From positions 186,001 through 250,000 of the forward strand of contig NZ_VWWP01000004.1 in the NCBI RefSeq assembly GCF_011752975.1: DNA of 64,000 nt, written 5' to 3'. A program made the position numbers and the translations under genes. This DNA comes from Chryseobacterium sp. Tr-659 (lineage in GTDB: Bacteria; Bacteroidota; Bacteroidia; Flavobacteriales; Weeksellaceae). Shown piece by piece: positions 8,399 to 17,031 of this stretch (positions are counted from its first letter, which is position 1; the number at the start of each line of letters is the position of its first letter). The notes below the pieces were generated by a model. It had not been told where the DNA came from, did not search any database, and worked only from the letters and a program-made list of their open reading frames with translations.

Positions 8399-9298
8399 CT
8401 AGAAATAGATCTGGGTTTCCGGTAATAAGGTTTTTAAGTGTTCAATTTTAGATTTTTCTATAGGGTTTCCTGTAAGAATCAGCGTTTTGAGGTTTTTAAG
8501 CTGGCTGATTTCTAAAGGAATATCTTTTAAGTTATTATTGGCCAGATTCATGCTGACCATGTTTTTCAATCCTTTTATTTTTGGTGAGATCTCGATGATA
8601 TTGTTTCCGCTTACGTTCAAGAATTCAAGATTCTGAGCTTTAAAAAGGTTTTCAGGGAGCTTTATAATGGCATTCTGCTGCAGTTCAAGATATTTTAAGT
8701 TTTTCGGAAATGATAAGTTCCCTAAGTCATTGATCTGGTTATCTGAAAGGTTTAAGAATTTAAGATTTTTGATCTGATCAAGCTTATCTGCAATAAAACT
8801 GATCTGGTTTCCCTGAAGGTTAATTTCTTCCAGCGTTGGGATTTCCATAAGAGCTTCGGGAAAAACATTCAGATTATTGGCATCAAAATGTACTACTTTT
8901 AATTTCTGAAGTTTGGCGATATTGGGATTAATGCTTGTGAGACTGTTCAGATTCATGGAGAAAGTCGTCAGTTTCTTAAGCCTGCTTATTTCATCAGGAA
9001 TATATTTAATGCTGTTTTCATTCACATTTAATATTTCCAGTTCTTTTAATGTAAAAAGTTCCTGATCCATTTTTTCCAGTTTATTGGCCATCATATTCAG
9101 AAAGAATAATGAGTCCAGCTTTACAATCTGAGGAGGAAGGTTGAACAATCCTTTTTGCCTGAAGCTCATGCTATAAACGGTACTTTTACTGTTCAAGGCA
9201 TCTTCAATATTGGTAAATGTTGGATATTTCACAGGATCAATCTGAGCCTTAGCTTGTGAAAGTACCGAAATGGAAATCAATAGGAAAAGTTTTTTCAT
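8399..9298 (-). CDS. Secreted leucine-rich repeat protein
   Basis: A 299-residue exported protein with a signal peptide (MKKLFLLISISVLSQAKA). The rest is a run of roughly nine or ten leucine-rich repeats of about 23 residues of the bacterial type, for example LKFLNLSDNQINDLGNL and LEFLNVSGNNIIEISP. There is no sorting domain, lipobox or catalytic domain, so it is probably a periplasmic binding scaffold of unknown partner. It follows the PhoX-like gene after a strong hairpin, so it probably has its own transcript. Confidence 0.85.
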   Translation of the reverse strand: MKKLFLLISISVLSQAKAQIDPVKYPTFTNIEDALNSKSTVYSMSFRQKGLFNLPPQIVKLDSLFFLNMMANKLEKMDQELFTLKELEILNVNENSIKYIPDEISRLKKLTTFSMNLNSLTSINPNIAKLQKLKVVHFDANNLNVFPEALMEIPTLEEINLQGNQISFIADKLDQIKNLKFLNLSDNQINDLGNLSFPKNLKYLELQQNAIIKLPENLFKAQNLEFLNVSGNNIIEISPKIKGLKNMVSMNLANNNLKDIPLEISQLKNLKTLILTGNPIEKSKIEHLKTLLPETQIYF

Positions 9299-9308
9299 AA
9301 TATAAAAG

Positions 9309-9337
9309 GTCTGCCGGCAACTTTGTTGCCGGCAGAC
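9309..9337 (-). terminator. Terminator after the PhoX-like gene
   Basis: A perfect 13-bp stem (GTCTGCCGGCAAC) with a 3-nt loop. On the minus strand a short T-rich tail follows. Confidence 0.75.
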
Positions 9338-9353
9338 AGGAATTATTAATATC

Positions 9354-11507
9354 TTACTTTTTTAAAAGTTTAACTGTTTTCTGGAAACCTCCTTCTGCTT
9401 CAATATTCAATACCAAAACACGAGATCCCTCCAGCTGTTGTGTAAAGTCTAGTTCCAAAGCTTTGTTTGTTCCGCTAAACTTTTTAGTATAGACAATTTT
9501 ACCATCTAAACTGTAAGCCGTCACAGAAATATCTTTTAACCCTTTTCCTGAATTGATCTTTACAATTCCTGAAGTTGGGTTAGGTGCTACTGTTACAGTA
9601 TTCTCATCAACTTTATTTTCGATGGTTCCTAACGCTCCTTCTATTCCCAGGTTATTTTTAAGTGCAATTACAATGGTTGCAGATTTCCCTTTATAATCAA
9701 TAGTGTTTCCTGTTGCATCCACATCTGTAGAGATGGTAGCATCCGGGTGTTGAATGGAGAAGAAACCAAATTTATGATCCGGAGTAAATGTAAGTCCTGT
9801 AGGCTCTGCCCCAGACGGCATAGAAGCAAAAAGTCTTACTTTAGGATTAGCCTGTGTATGATCAGGAGCTATTACCCAGATATAATTCTTACCTCCATCC
9901 TGAAGTACCCAAAGGTTTCCAAGTTCATCGAAAGTAAGGTTGTCATTTCCGTCTGCCCATACTTCAGATTTCATTCCCTGAGCGGTGTTGAATGAATATA
10001 CTGTAGAACCTCCTCCAACGAAAGTTTCTACCTGTGAAGCGGTTGCTCCGTTATCCTGTAAACGATATACTCTGTCTAATCCTTTTGCAGTAAAATAGAT
10101 TCTTCCATCCAGCGGGCTGATATCAACATCTTCTACACCATTAAATTTAGTTCCTCCTAATGACTGGGCAAGAGAAGCAGTATTATTCTGATCTGCTTTA
10201 GTTTTATTTGGAATCTGGATCCATGTTGCTGTAGTTCCTGCCGGATCTCCTGCAGCGGTTAACCCCTGATCTAGTTTCAATACGTAAAGATTTCCGGAAG
10301 AAAGATCATTCGGGGTATCCATTACATATTTATATACCATGTGAGTTCCGCCGTCTTCTCCGTAATAAGCAATAGTTCCCGCATTATTAATCACTACATT
10401 CTCATGATTCATAATTCCCATCTGCCAAAGTTTTCCTTTAGAACCATCTGGATTTTTAGAAATAACCTGTGCAGTTGCAGGATCAATCTCTACCAGCCAA
10501 CCGTAATCTTTGTATCCATCAGCATTTACATCATTTGAAGTAACTGATTCTTCTGCTGTAACCACTGTTCCCCAAGGTGTAATTCCTCCTGAGCAGTTTC
10601 TGATCGTTTGTACAAGACTAGGATCTGAAAAGCTTACAGCTCTTGATTTTGACAACTGCCAAAGTTTGGTAGAAGCATTATAGTTGATCTCTGCCATGGT
10701 AACTCCACCAGGGTTTGTTTCATGGTTTACAGAAAGGTATCCATTTGTACTGCTTCCTGTTTTCGGAACATATCCGGTAAAGTCATTCTGACCTCCTACT
10801 AATCCCCCGCCTTCAGTATAGCTGTCGCCTTCTTTTAAAATAAGCTGATATTTGTGCTCTGCAGGAATGATCAGTTTATTGGTTTGTGCAGTAGGAACAA
10901 TAGAAGTAAAGCAGCTGATATGGGTTCCGTTACAAACCACCGGTGTGGTTGTGTTTGGAGTTGTTTTCAAATAAGCATCAATTCTAAGATCCGAACTGGT
11001 TGCACTTCTGTTATGCAATTCAACAGAAATTCTATTCACTCCGTTTACAAATTTTGATTTCGGGATCGTGAAAAGATTGTATATATTTTCGGCAGCGCCA
11101 TCAATGGTTGTGCTTGAGAAAGTATTGAATGTTACTGTACCTGCAGGCATATTGTCCCTTACTACTTCTTCTCCATTCAGATACACAATAATACCATCAT
11201 CTCTCATCACCCCAAGTTCCATATTATCGGAAAGTGTAGAAAGATCTACTGTGAAATCTTTAGCAAAATATGCTGTGATAAGTCCTGAATTGATTGTAGT
11301 TGTTACGGGATCTCCATATCCTAATGGTCCGTTTCCTGTTGCCCATGATGAAATATCATATGTTTTAGAGTTCCACCCACTTGGCTGGGCTGCGTTATTG
11401 TCTTTGTAACTCCAGGATGCCCCTTTATCAAAGATCAAAGTTTGTGCCTGAATACCGGAACAGGCAAGCAGAGCCAAAGCTCCAATTGTTAGTAATTTTT
11501 TCTTCAT
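9354..11507 (-). CDS. PhoX-like (DUF839) secreted phosphatase with jelly-roll domain and T9SS sorting domain
   Basis: A 717-residue exported protein. Residues 1-21 are a signal peptide. About 22-180 form a beta-rich jelly-roll-like domain (MRDDGIIVYLNGEEVVRD; NRISVELHNRS) of a type often attached to flavobacterial phosphatases. About 190-600 match the PhoX/DUF839 beta-propeller family, a Ca- and Fe-dependent alkaline phosphatase group: GYLSVNHETNPGG, CSGGITPWGTVVTAEES, NHENVV, and GVEDVDISPLDGRIYFTAKG. The last about 75 residues contain VAPNPTSGIVKI, a type A T9SS sorting domain. Probably a surface or secreted phosphatase that scavenges phosphate; enzymatic activity is inferred from family. 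Confidence 0.88.
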   Translation of the reverse strand: MKKKLLTIGALALLACSGIQAQTLIFDKGASWSYKDNNAAQPSGWNSKTYDISSWATGNGPLGYGDPVTTTINSGLITAYFAKDFTVDLSTLSDNMELGVMRDDGIIVYLNGEEVVRDNMPAGTVTFNTFSSTTIDGAAENIYNLFTIPKSKFVNGVNRISVELHNRSATSSDLRIDAYLKTTPNTTTPVVCNGTHISCFTSIVPTAQTNKLIIPAEHKYQLILKEGDSYTEGGGLVGGQNDFTGYVPKTGSSTNGYLSVNHETNPGGVTMAEINYNASTKLWQLSKSRAVSFSDPSLVQTIRNCSGGITPWGTVVTAEESVTSNDVNADGYKDYGWLVEIDPATAQVISKNPDGSKGKLWQMGIMNHENVVINNAGTIAYYGEDGGTHMVYKYVMDTPNDLSSGNLYVLKLDQGLTAAGDPAGTTATWIQIPNKTKADQNNTASLAQSLGGTKFNGVEDVDISPLDGRIYFTAKGLDRVYRLQDNGATASQVETFVGGGSTVYSFNTAQGMKSEVWADGNDNLTFDELGNLWVLQDGGKNYIWVIAPDHTQANPKVRLFASMPSGAEPTGLTFTPDHKFGFFSIQHPDATISTDVDATGNTIDYKGKSATIVIALKNNLGIEGALGTIENKVDENTVTVAPNPTSGIVKINSGKGLKDISVTAYSLDGKIVYTKKFSGTNKALELDFTQQLEGSRVLVLNIEAEGGFQKTVKLLKK

Positions 11508-11551
11508 TTTTACTTGATTTATTAAATTTTGTTGATGTCATTAACCTTTTG

Positions 11552-11559
11552 CAAAACTA
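11552..11559 (-). promoter_or_regulatory. Bacteroidota -7 promoter motif for the PhoX-like gene
   Basis: Minus-strand TAGTTTTG, a full TAnnTTTG match, about 45 bp upstream of the start codon. Confidence 0.45.
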
Positions 11560-11720
11560 TTTTTTTACAACCCTCCTTCCGTTAATAGGATTTTAAATAT
11601 GGCTGGGGAAATATTAACTAATTAAAAACCTAATGTTAAGGGGATTAATTTTTCGTTAAATTTGGAAAACACAGTATAAAAAATCTTCTCTTTACAATTG
11701 TGAAGGTATATTTAACAAAC

Positions 11721-11757
11721 AATGCGAGGTGTTGAAAAATTATTCAAACCTCGCATT
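11721..11757 (-). terminator. Hairpin downstream of the cytochrome c peroxidase gene
   Basis: Arms AATGCGAGG and CCTCGCATT, extended inward by TTGAA / TTCAA with one bulged base. The following T tract on the minus strand is short and interrupted. Confidence 0.6.
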
Positions 11758-11787
11758 TAATAAATGAAGTGATATCAGTAGACCTGA

Positions 11788-13617
11788 CTATTTTGCTTTA
11801 CTCACATCTGTAAGAGCTTTTAGAAAAGCAATAATTTGTTTGATCTCTGTTTCCGTAAGATTTAATTTATCAGGTGCCAGTGTCTGGTTTTTCATTTTTA
11901 ATCCTAATCCTTCCCCGCCTCCTTCATTATAAAAGTCAAGAACTTCTTCTAATGTATTGAAAGCTCCATTATGGAAATACGGTTTGGTAATAGCTATATT
12001 CCGAACTGTTACGGTTTTAAATGAATAATCATAAATCCATGACTTTTCCTTTTTTACAGGGCTGTTTCCTCTTCCCAAATCCTGATCGAGTTCAACCGGA
12101 AGCTGTTTAATCGGCCTTGTGGTAATTCCCAGCACTTCAGATTCATTTTCATTGAAAAACGGCGGCACCAGTCCTGAAAAATGAGGGGCAAAATGACAGG
12201 TTGCACAGTTAGCCTTCCCCATAAAAAGGTTAAACCCTTTTTTAACATCATCGGAAATATTCTTTTCATTTCTCATAAAACGGTCAAAATCACTATCAAA
12301 AGAATACAAAGAGCCAACATAAGAACTTAATGCTTTTGAAAAATTTTCTTTGCTGATCTTCCCGTCTTTGAAAGCTGTACGGAATGCTCTTTTATATTCA
12401 GGTTTTGTTTTTAATTTCTGAATGATATGCTCATAACTTGTATTGAATTCCTGTTCATTATAAATAACATGTTCCGCCTGCTGTTCAAGATAAAAAGCAC
12501 GGAGATCATAAAAGAATCTTTTGGCAAAAACGGCATTATATAATGATGGAGAATTTCTCAGTACTGTTTTTCCTTCTATATTGCTTTCGGATTTGGTTTT
12601 AAGATCTGTAAAAGCATTTTCCTGCAGATGGCATGTCGCACAGCTCATTTTTTCGTTCCCGCTTAAATTCTGATCGTAGAAGATGGATTTACCAAGACTA
12701 CGCAAATCAGGACTGTCTTCTGATGATTTCAATAAAGTATAAAAATATGGATCTAAAAAGTCGCTGCTGAAAAAGTTTTTATTTCCTACATTCCAACCGG
12801 AAAATTCCTTCAGATCATCCGGTCTTCCGTCCCATTTTCCTAATTCTTCGTACAACGGCTGTATGTATCTTTTATAGAATTCAATTCTGTCGAAAGTTTC
12901 AAAATCTGTATTTTTTGAGAGATAGTTTATAGCTTCTGTTAAAGTCTGATCAGCTTTCCGTATGTCGTAATTTTTAAAATAAGGATCATCATGGATGTAC
13001 TTCTGCATCCCTGAAAATGTGTGGCTTGTTTCTTCAGAAATATTCAGCGATCCCGGAGTATCAAACCCCGTCACACCTAATGAATATATTCTAATGAGTT
13101 CTATACGGAGCGGCAGTGTTTTGTTATTTCCTTTACTTAGGCCATTTTTTAAAGCGCTTAAATAGAATCCGGAGTAACTGTTATATAAAAAGTCGGTGAT
13201 TGTCTTTATTTTTTCCTTCTCATCTTCAGCTTCGTCTGAGAATATGAGCTCATCTAAAACTTGTAATCCTTCAGGAGGAAGCGTATACGCTGACGTTCCT
13301 GCGGCTTCAATATGAAATAAAGGAGCTGCGTTCAGGTGTGTCTTTGTAAATTCAGGATAGTGATAAGCGATATAAAATTCAATTTCCTTAAATGAGTTTC
13401 TTGTCCTGTTGAGTGATTGTTGTAAATCCTGAAGAGAAATACGGTCTTCTGAGAATTGATAAACGTCCGATTTTAGCTGTTCAAGCTTGGCTTTAAAATC
13501 AGTTAGCCCCTTATTGATAAATGTATTCTCACTTTCTTTTCCTTTATACACCGGATTAAAGGACATTACTGCAAATCCTATTAAAAGGACCACAACGAGC
13601 AGTGGATAAGATCTCAT
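11788..13617 (-). CDS. Di-haem cytochrome c peroxidase (MauG/CcpA family) with helical N-terminal domain
   Basis: A 609-residue exported protein that would reduce hydrogen peroxide with electrons from cytochrome c, or oxidise another partner as MauG does. A single hydrophobic segment at 6-19 is a signal peptide or anchor. Two haem-binding CxxCH motifs are present at residues 326-330 (CATCHLQ) and 471-475 (CATCHFAPHF), in the C-terminal about 320 residues that match the family. The N-terminal about 280 residues are an extra, mostly helical domain I cannot name; classical CcpA is only about 350 residues. Monocistronic, with its own promoter motif and hairpin. Confidence 0.9.
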   Translation of the reverse strand: MRSYPLLVVVLLIGFAVMSFNPVYKGKESENTFINKGLTDFKAKLEQLKSDVYQFSEDRISLQDLQQSLNRTRNSFKEIEFYIAYHYPEFTKTHLNAAPLFHIEAAGTSAYTLPPEGLQVLDELIFSDEAEDEKEKIKTITDFLYNSYSGFYLSALKNGLSKGNNKTLPLRIELIRIYSLGVTGFDTPGSLNISEETSHTFSGMQKYIHDDPYFKNYDIRKADQTLTEAINYLSKNTDFETFDRIEFYKRYIQPLYEELGKWDGRPDDLKEFSGWNVGNKNFFSSDFLDPYFYTLLKSSEDSPDLRSLGKSIFYDQNLSGNEKMSCATCHLQENAFTDLKTKSESNIEGKTVLRNSPSLYNAVFAKRFFYDLRAFYLEQQAEHVIYNEQEFNTSYEHIIQKLKTKPEYKRAFRTAFKDGKISKENFSKALSSYVGSLYSFDSDFDRFMRNEKNISDDVKKGFNLFMGKANCATCHFAPHFSGLVPPFFNENESEVLGITTRPIKQLPVELDQDLGRGNSPVKKEKSWIYDYSFKTVTVRNIAITKPYFHNGAFNTLEEVLDFYNEGGGEGLGLKMKNQTLAPDKLNLTETEIKQIIAFLKALTDVSKAK

Positions 13618-13920
13618 GAATTTTTAGCGGCAAAACTATTAATCTGATATTATCTCAGTTTTAATAGCAGATTAAATAATGTTTATATTTCCGATACAAT
13701 ATTTTTCACTAATTTTAAACCCCGAAATCAAATTCATTATTCTAAAGAAACGGTTTTTCGAAATACCATTAAAAAAATAGTGCAGAAGATTATTGGGAGA
13801 GGATTTTTTAATTAGATTCAACACATCAAAAAAACTAAAATAATATCATAGATACCCTGCTGATAGGGTTCTCCTTATAGAAGCGATTTCATTAATTAAA
13901 AACAAAAAAATATACATATT
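13618..13920. other. Intergenic region between divergent peroxidase and phosphorylase genes
   Basis: About 300 bp. It holds the peroxidase -7 motif (13631-13638) and, about 50 bp before the phosphorylase start, a small hairpin (ACCCT / AGGGT with a 6-nt loop, 13854-13869) that may sit in the 5' leader. No other structure was recognised. Confidence 0.4.
13631..13638 (-). promoter_or_regulatory. Bacteroidota -7 promoter motif for the cytochrome c peroxidase
   Basis: Minus-strand TAGTTTTG, a full TAnnTTTG match, 13 bp upstream of the start codon, identical to the PhoX-like gene's motif. Confidence 0.45.
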
Positions 13921-14775
13921 ATGCTAAATAAACTTGCTGCCTCAGAACTTGTTTTGAATGAAGACGGAAGTGTATACCACCTGAATCTTTTACCTGAAGA
14001 TATTGCCGACAAAATTATCCTTGTAGGTGACCCGGACAGAGTGGCAAAGGTTTCAAAATACTTTGATACAGTAGAGATCAAAAAAAATAAAAGAGAATTC
14101 TACACGCACACGGGAACGCTTCGTGGCGAAAGAATTACAGTAATGTCAACGGGTATCGGAACAGAAAATATCGATATCGTAATGAACGAATTGGATGCTC
14201 TGGTAAATATTGATCTTAAAAACAAAGAGTTCAAAGCAGAACATAAAGCTCTTGAACTATTCCGTATGGGAACATGTGGAAGTGTGAATCCGGATGTACA
14301 GGTTGACAATATGCTGGTTACTCAAAATGTAGTAGGGCTAGACGGGCTGATGCATTTCTATCAGGACTATAATTTTGAAAATGAGTTTTCTAAAAACTTC
14401 CTTGAAAAATTCCCTTACGAAAGAATCAAGCCTATGTTATATTTTTCAGACTGGGCAGAAGAAATGGGTGAATATTACAAAGATGCCAAATACCACGGAA
14501 ATACGGCAACATTCCCTGGGTTCTACGCTCCACAGGGAAGACAGCTTCGTTTAAAAGCAGTAGATGATCAATTCCTTGAAACATTGAATGATCTTGGAAT
14601 CACGAATTTTGAAATGGAAACTTCCGCAATCTATGCTCTTTCAAAATTATTAGGTCATAAAGCTATTACCGTAAATAACGTTATTGCCAATAGAAGACGC
14701 GGTGAATTCTCTGCGGACCACCATGCTTCTGAAAAGAACCTTATTACCTGGGTACTCGACAGAATTATTAAGTAA
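13921..14775 (+). CDS. Nucleoside phosphorylase, uridine phosphorylase-like
   Basis: A 284-residue cytosolic enzyme of the PNP/UDP phosphorylase superfamily, which splits nucleosides with phosphate for salvage. The phosphate-binding LVGDPDRVAKVSKYFD, the MSTGIGTENIDIVMNEL block and the ribose-binding FEMETSAIYAL segment are all present. The last favours the uridine phosphorylase branch, although the base specificity is not certain. Monocistronic, followed by a strong palindromic terminator. Confidence 0.9.
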   Translation: MLNKLAASELVLNEDGSVYHLNLLPEDIADKIILVGDPDRVAKVSKYFDTVEIKKNKREFYTHTGTLRGERITVMSTGIGTENIDIVMNELDALVNIDLKNKEFKAEHKALELFRMGTCGSVNPDVQVDNMLVTQNVVGLDGLMHFYQDYNFENEFSKNFLEKFPYERIKPMLYFSDWAEEMGEYYKDAKYHGNTATFPGFYAPQGRQLRLKAVDDQFLETLNDLGITNFEMETSAIYALSKLLGHKAITVNNVIANRRRGEFSADHHASEKNLITWVLDRIIK

Positions 14776-14800
14776 TTAATTCTGTTTATGATAAAATAAA

Positions 14801-14830
14801 AACTCCGGAAAATATTTTCCGGAGTTTTTT
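14801..14830 (+). terminator. Terminator after the nucleoside phosphorylase
   Basis: A self-complementary 26-bp palindrome centred on AATATT (arms AACTCCGGAAA / TTTCCGGAGTT), followed by a T run. Confidence 0.85.
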
Positions 14831-14836
14831 ATGTTT

Positions 14837-14897
14837 GGGTTAAAGCCGGTAGAATTTTTATGTATTTGAAAATGGGATAAATCTCACTCCTATTGAC
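14837..14897 (+). repeat. REP-like dispersed element, copy 2
   Basis: GGGTTAAAGCC at the left, then about 30 bp, then GGGATAAATCTC followed by ACTCCTATTGAC. Layout and right-end wording match copies at 1452 and 53963. It lies just after the phosphorylase terminator. Confidence 0.55.
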
Positions 14898-14956
14898 TTT
14901 GATTTTGCTGAATTTTGATTCTTTCAGAATGAATAAAACTCACCATTCTCCTTGTA

Positions 14957-15718
14957 TTACAAATGAAAAGCTCTTGGGTCCGGATATTGAAATGTATAAT
15001 CCAGCTCTGAAATCAGTTTTGAAGATATAACCCTCTTCCCTTTCACCTCAAATTCTTCATTATCGGACACATTTTTCTGTGCATTAATCACCTGACTTTT
15101 TACTGGATGGATCGGAGCCGTCACATTATATAATTTTGATTTAGTTTCCTTTTCAATCATCTTTGTAATAACTGCGCTGATATCCGAATAATGAATATGA
15201 TTAACTGCATGATCAAGGTTAGAAACATTATAATTCTTAAGAAGCCTGTTGTCTCCCATCAAACCTCCTAATCTCAGGATATTGATGTGCGGGTATTTAT
15301 TTCTAAGCATTCTTTCTCCTGATACTTGTTCTAGTGGAACATCTTCTTCCGTAAAATCTTTTGAAATATCCGGATATACTCCTGTAGAGCTCATCAGAAA
15401 CATTTGCCCTTTAAAATCGCCGATGAATGATGATAGATTCTGTATCCTGTTATACAATGAGCTTATACAGCAACCTTTCTCTGAAACAGGAATGGTGATA
15501 ATAAGAATATCTAAAGTATTGATTTCAGCCCATTGCAGATATGGATCTGTCAGCTGATAATCCGGGAAAGCAGCAACAACTGTATTCAGGCCCTGAGCAC
15601 TCAGTTCATCTGCTTTATTCTGAGACGTTGTAGTTGTGTGCAGTATATATTTACCACGCATTGAGGCTGCAATTCTCTCTCCCAGCCAGCCATACCCTAT
15701 AATTCCTATTTTCTTCAT
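14957..15718 (-). CDS. NAD(P)-binding Rossmann protein, epimerase-like
   Basis: A 253-residue protein beginning with the dinucleotide-binding GIIGYGWLGERIA (GxGxxG at residues 8-13). It resembles the YeeZ-like, atypical short-chain dehydrogenase or NAD-dependent epimerase proteins; a MSSTGVY segment stands where the catalytic Ser/Tyr region usually lies, but the YxxxK pair is not clear. The reaction is unknown. Its ATG overlaps the stop of the OhrR-type regulator by four bases (ATGA), so the two are co-translated. Confidence 0.8.
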   Translation of the reverse strand: MKKIGIIGYGWLGERIAASMRGKYILHTTTTSQNKADELSAQGLNTVVAAFPDYQLTDPYLQWAEINTLDILIITIPVSEKGCCISSLYNRIQNLSSFIGDFKGQMFLMSSTGVYPDISKDFTEEDVPLEQVSGERMLRNKYPHINILRLGGLMGDNRLLKNYNVSNLDHAVNHIHYSDISAVITKMIEKETKSKLYNVTAPIHPVKSQVINAQKNVSDNEEFEVKGKRVISSKLISELDYTFQYPDPRAFHL

Positions 15719-16149
15719 GCTTTTGATAAGGTTTGAATTGATAATATTGAATCCAAAGAATTCATTAACTGCATTTTCGCATCATCATTCATACGAATAC
15801 AGTTTTGAACAGCTTCCGGAATATGTTTCGCTTTATCTTTCATATTTTTTCCAGCTGTTGTAAGATCAATCAGCACTACTCTTTCATCTTCGGAACTGCG
15901 GGTTCGGATTATCATGCCGTTTTTTTCCATTCGCTTAAGTAAAGGAGTAAGTGTTCCGTTATCTAAATGAAGATGTTCACCAATCTTTCCGATATTCATT
16001 CCTCCATTTTCCCACAAAACAACCATAACAAGGTATTGAGGATATGTGAGGGAAATTTCATCCAGAAAAGGTTTATATAAACCTGTAATATACCTGGAAA
16101 CGGCATAGGTTTTAAAACAAAGATGTTCAGATAGAGTCATAACTTTCAT
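15715..16149 (-). CDS. ohrR: OhrR-type MarR-family peroxide-responsive repressor
   Basis: A 144-residue MarR-family winged-helix repressor. The segment LCFKTYAVSRYITGLYKPFL followed by LTYPQYLVMVVLWE is nearly the same as Bacillus OhrR, including the redox-sensing Cys (Cys11 here) and the two partner tyrosines. The DNA-binding part is LDNGTLTPLLKRMEKNGMI with the wing SSEDERVVLI. OhrR senses organic hydroperoxides and normally represses ohr; no ohr gene is in this window. It is the first gene of a pair with the Rossmann protein. A candidate operator overlaps its promoter. Confidence 0.9.
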   Translation of the reverse strand: MKVMTLSEHLCFKTYAVSRYITGLYKPFLDEISLTYPQYLVMVVLWENGGMNIGKIGEHLHLDNGTLTPLLKRMEKNGMIIRTRSSEDERVVLIDLTTAGKNMKDKAKHIPEAVQNCIRMNDDAKMQLMNSLDSILSIQTLSKA

Positions 16150-16159
16150 TATAAAGAAA

Positions 16160-16190
16160 CAAAAATACTCAATTTATTTTGTACACAATA
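16160..16190 (-). promoter_or_regulatory. Promoter and candidate OhrR operator
   Basis: The -7 motif TATTTTTG (minus strand) is at 16160-16167. Upstream at 16175-16190 lies TATTTTGTACACAATA, an inverted repeat with one mismatched pair centred on TGTACA. It covers the expected -33 region, a position that would let the bound repressor block the promoter. Autoregulation is inferred. Confidence 0.5.
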
Positions 16191-16234
16191 TTTTTGTTTA
16201 AAACATTTTATATTGATCTTCCCCTTATGAGGTT

Positions 16235-16284
16235 TACAGATTTAATCATTAGGAAATCTGCTCAATCGGAAAGATCTGCGAGAG
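16235..16284 (-). repeat. Degenerate intergenic repeat (CTCTCGC-GAT type), copy 2
   Basis: On the minus strand it begins CTCTCGCAGATC, then GAGCAGATTT and later AAATCTGT, in the same order as the words at 7915-7944. Similarity is partial. Confidence 0.3.
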
Positions 16285-16333
16285 TTTAAACTTATTTTAA
16301 ATGGTTAAGAAAGATCATCTTATTTAAAGCGAA

Positions 16334-16891
16334 TTATTTCCGGGTAAAGCAGTCTTCTATATGGTCATTGATCATTCCTGTGGCCTGCATATGCGCATAT
16401 ACTACCGTTGATCCCATGAATTTAAATCCTCTTTTTTTCAGATCCCGGGAAATAAGATCCGATATCTCAGTAGTGGCAGGAACATCTGATAAAGCTTTAG
16501 GTGTGTTATCAATTGGCTTGCCCTCTGTAAAGCCCCAGATATAGCTGGAAAAACTTCCGAATTCTTTCTGTACATCCATAAATTTCTGTGCATTGGTTAT
16601 TGTAGCCAATATCTTAAGCCTGTTTCTGATAATTCCTGAATCATTCATCAGTTCTTCTACCTTTTTGTCAGAATAAACTGCAATCTTTTTATAATTAAAT
16701 TGATCAAAAGCTTTTCTGAAGTTTTCTCTTTTACTCAAAATGGTATACCAGCTCAATCCGGCCTGAAAGCTCTCCAAAATAAGAAATTCAAATATTGTTT
16801 TATCATCATGAACAGGTCTTCCCCATTCTTCATCGTGATATTTTCTGTAGAGATCATCTTTCTCACACCAGCCGCAGCGAATTTTTTCCAT
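16334..16891 (-). CDS. tag: DNA-3-methyladenine glycosylase I
   Basis: Excises 3-methyladenine from DNA in base-excision repair. I chose the start MEKIRCGWCEKDD at 16891 because it matches the Tag N-terminus; an in-frame ATG at 16945 would add 18 unrelated residues, and 16897 and 16900 are also possible. The zinc-binding residues of Tag are present: the early CGW cysteine, the His of KYHDEEWG, and the HIEDC His and Cys near the C-terminus. QAGLSWYTILSKRENFR and KKRGFKFMGSTVVYAHMQATG are strongly conserved. The gene is single. Confidence 0.94.
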   Translation of the reverse strand: MEKIRCGWCEKDDLYRKYHDEEWGRPVHDDKTIFEFLILESFQAGLSWYTILSKRENFRKAFDQFNYKKIAVYSDKKVEELMNDSGIIRNRLKILATITNAQKFMDVQKEFGSFSSYIWGFTEGKPIDNTPKALSDVPATTEISDLISRDLKKRGFKFMGSTVVYAHMQATGMINDHIEDCFTRK

Positions 16892-17031
16892 AATCATCAT
16901 AATTTTATAAGCTAAAGGTAATACGGATTTAGGAAAACATAACAAAAGATTATGAAAAGTTTAACAGAGATACATCTATTTTAGGAATGGTTATTGTTTA
17001 ATCAATACTATCAAACCAAATTTATAGTATT

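Noticed and set aside
16892..16945. Upstream start for tag
   Set aside because: Adds 18 residues with no counterpart in Tag proteins; MEKIRCGWC matches the family N-terminus.
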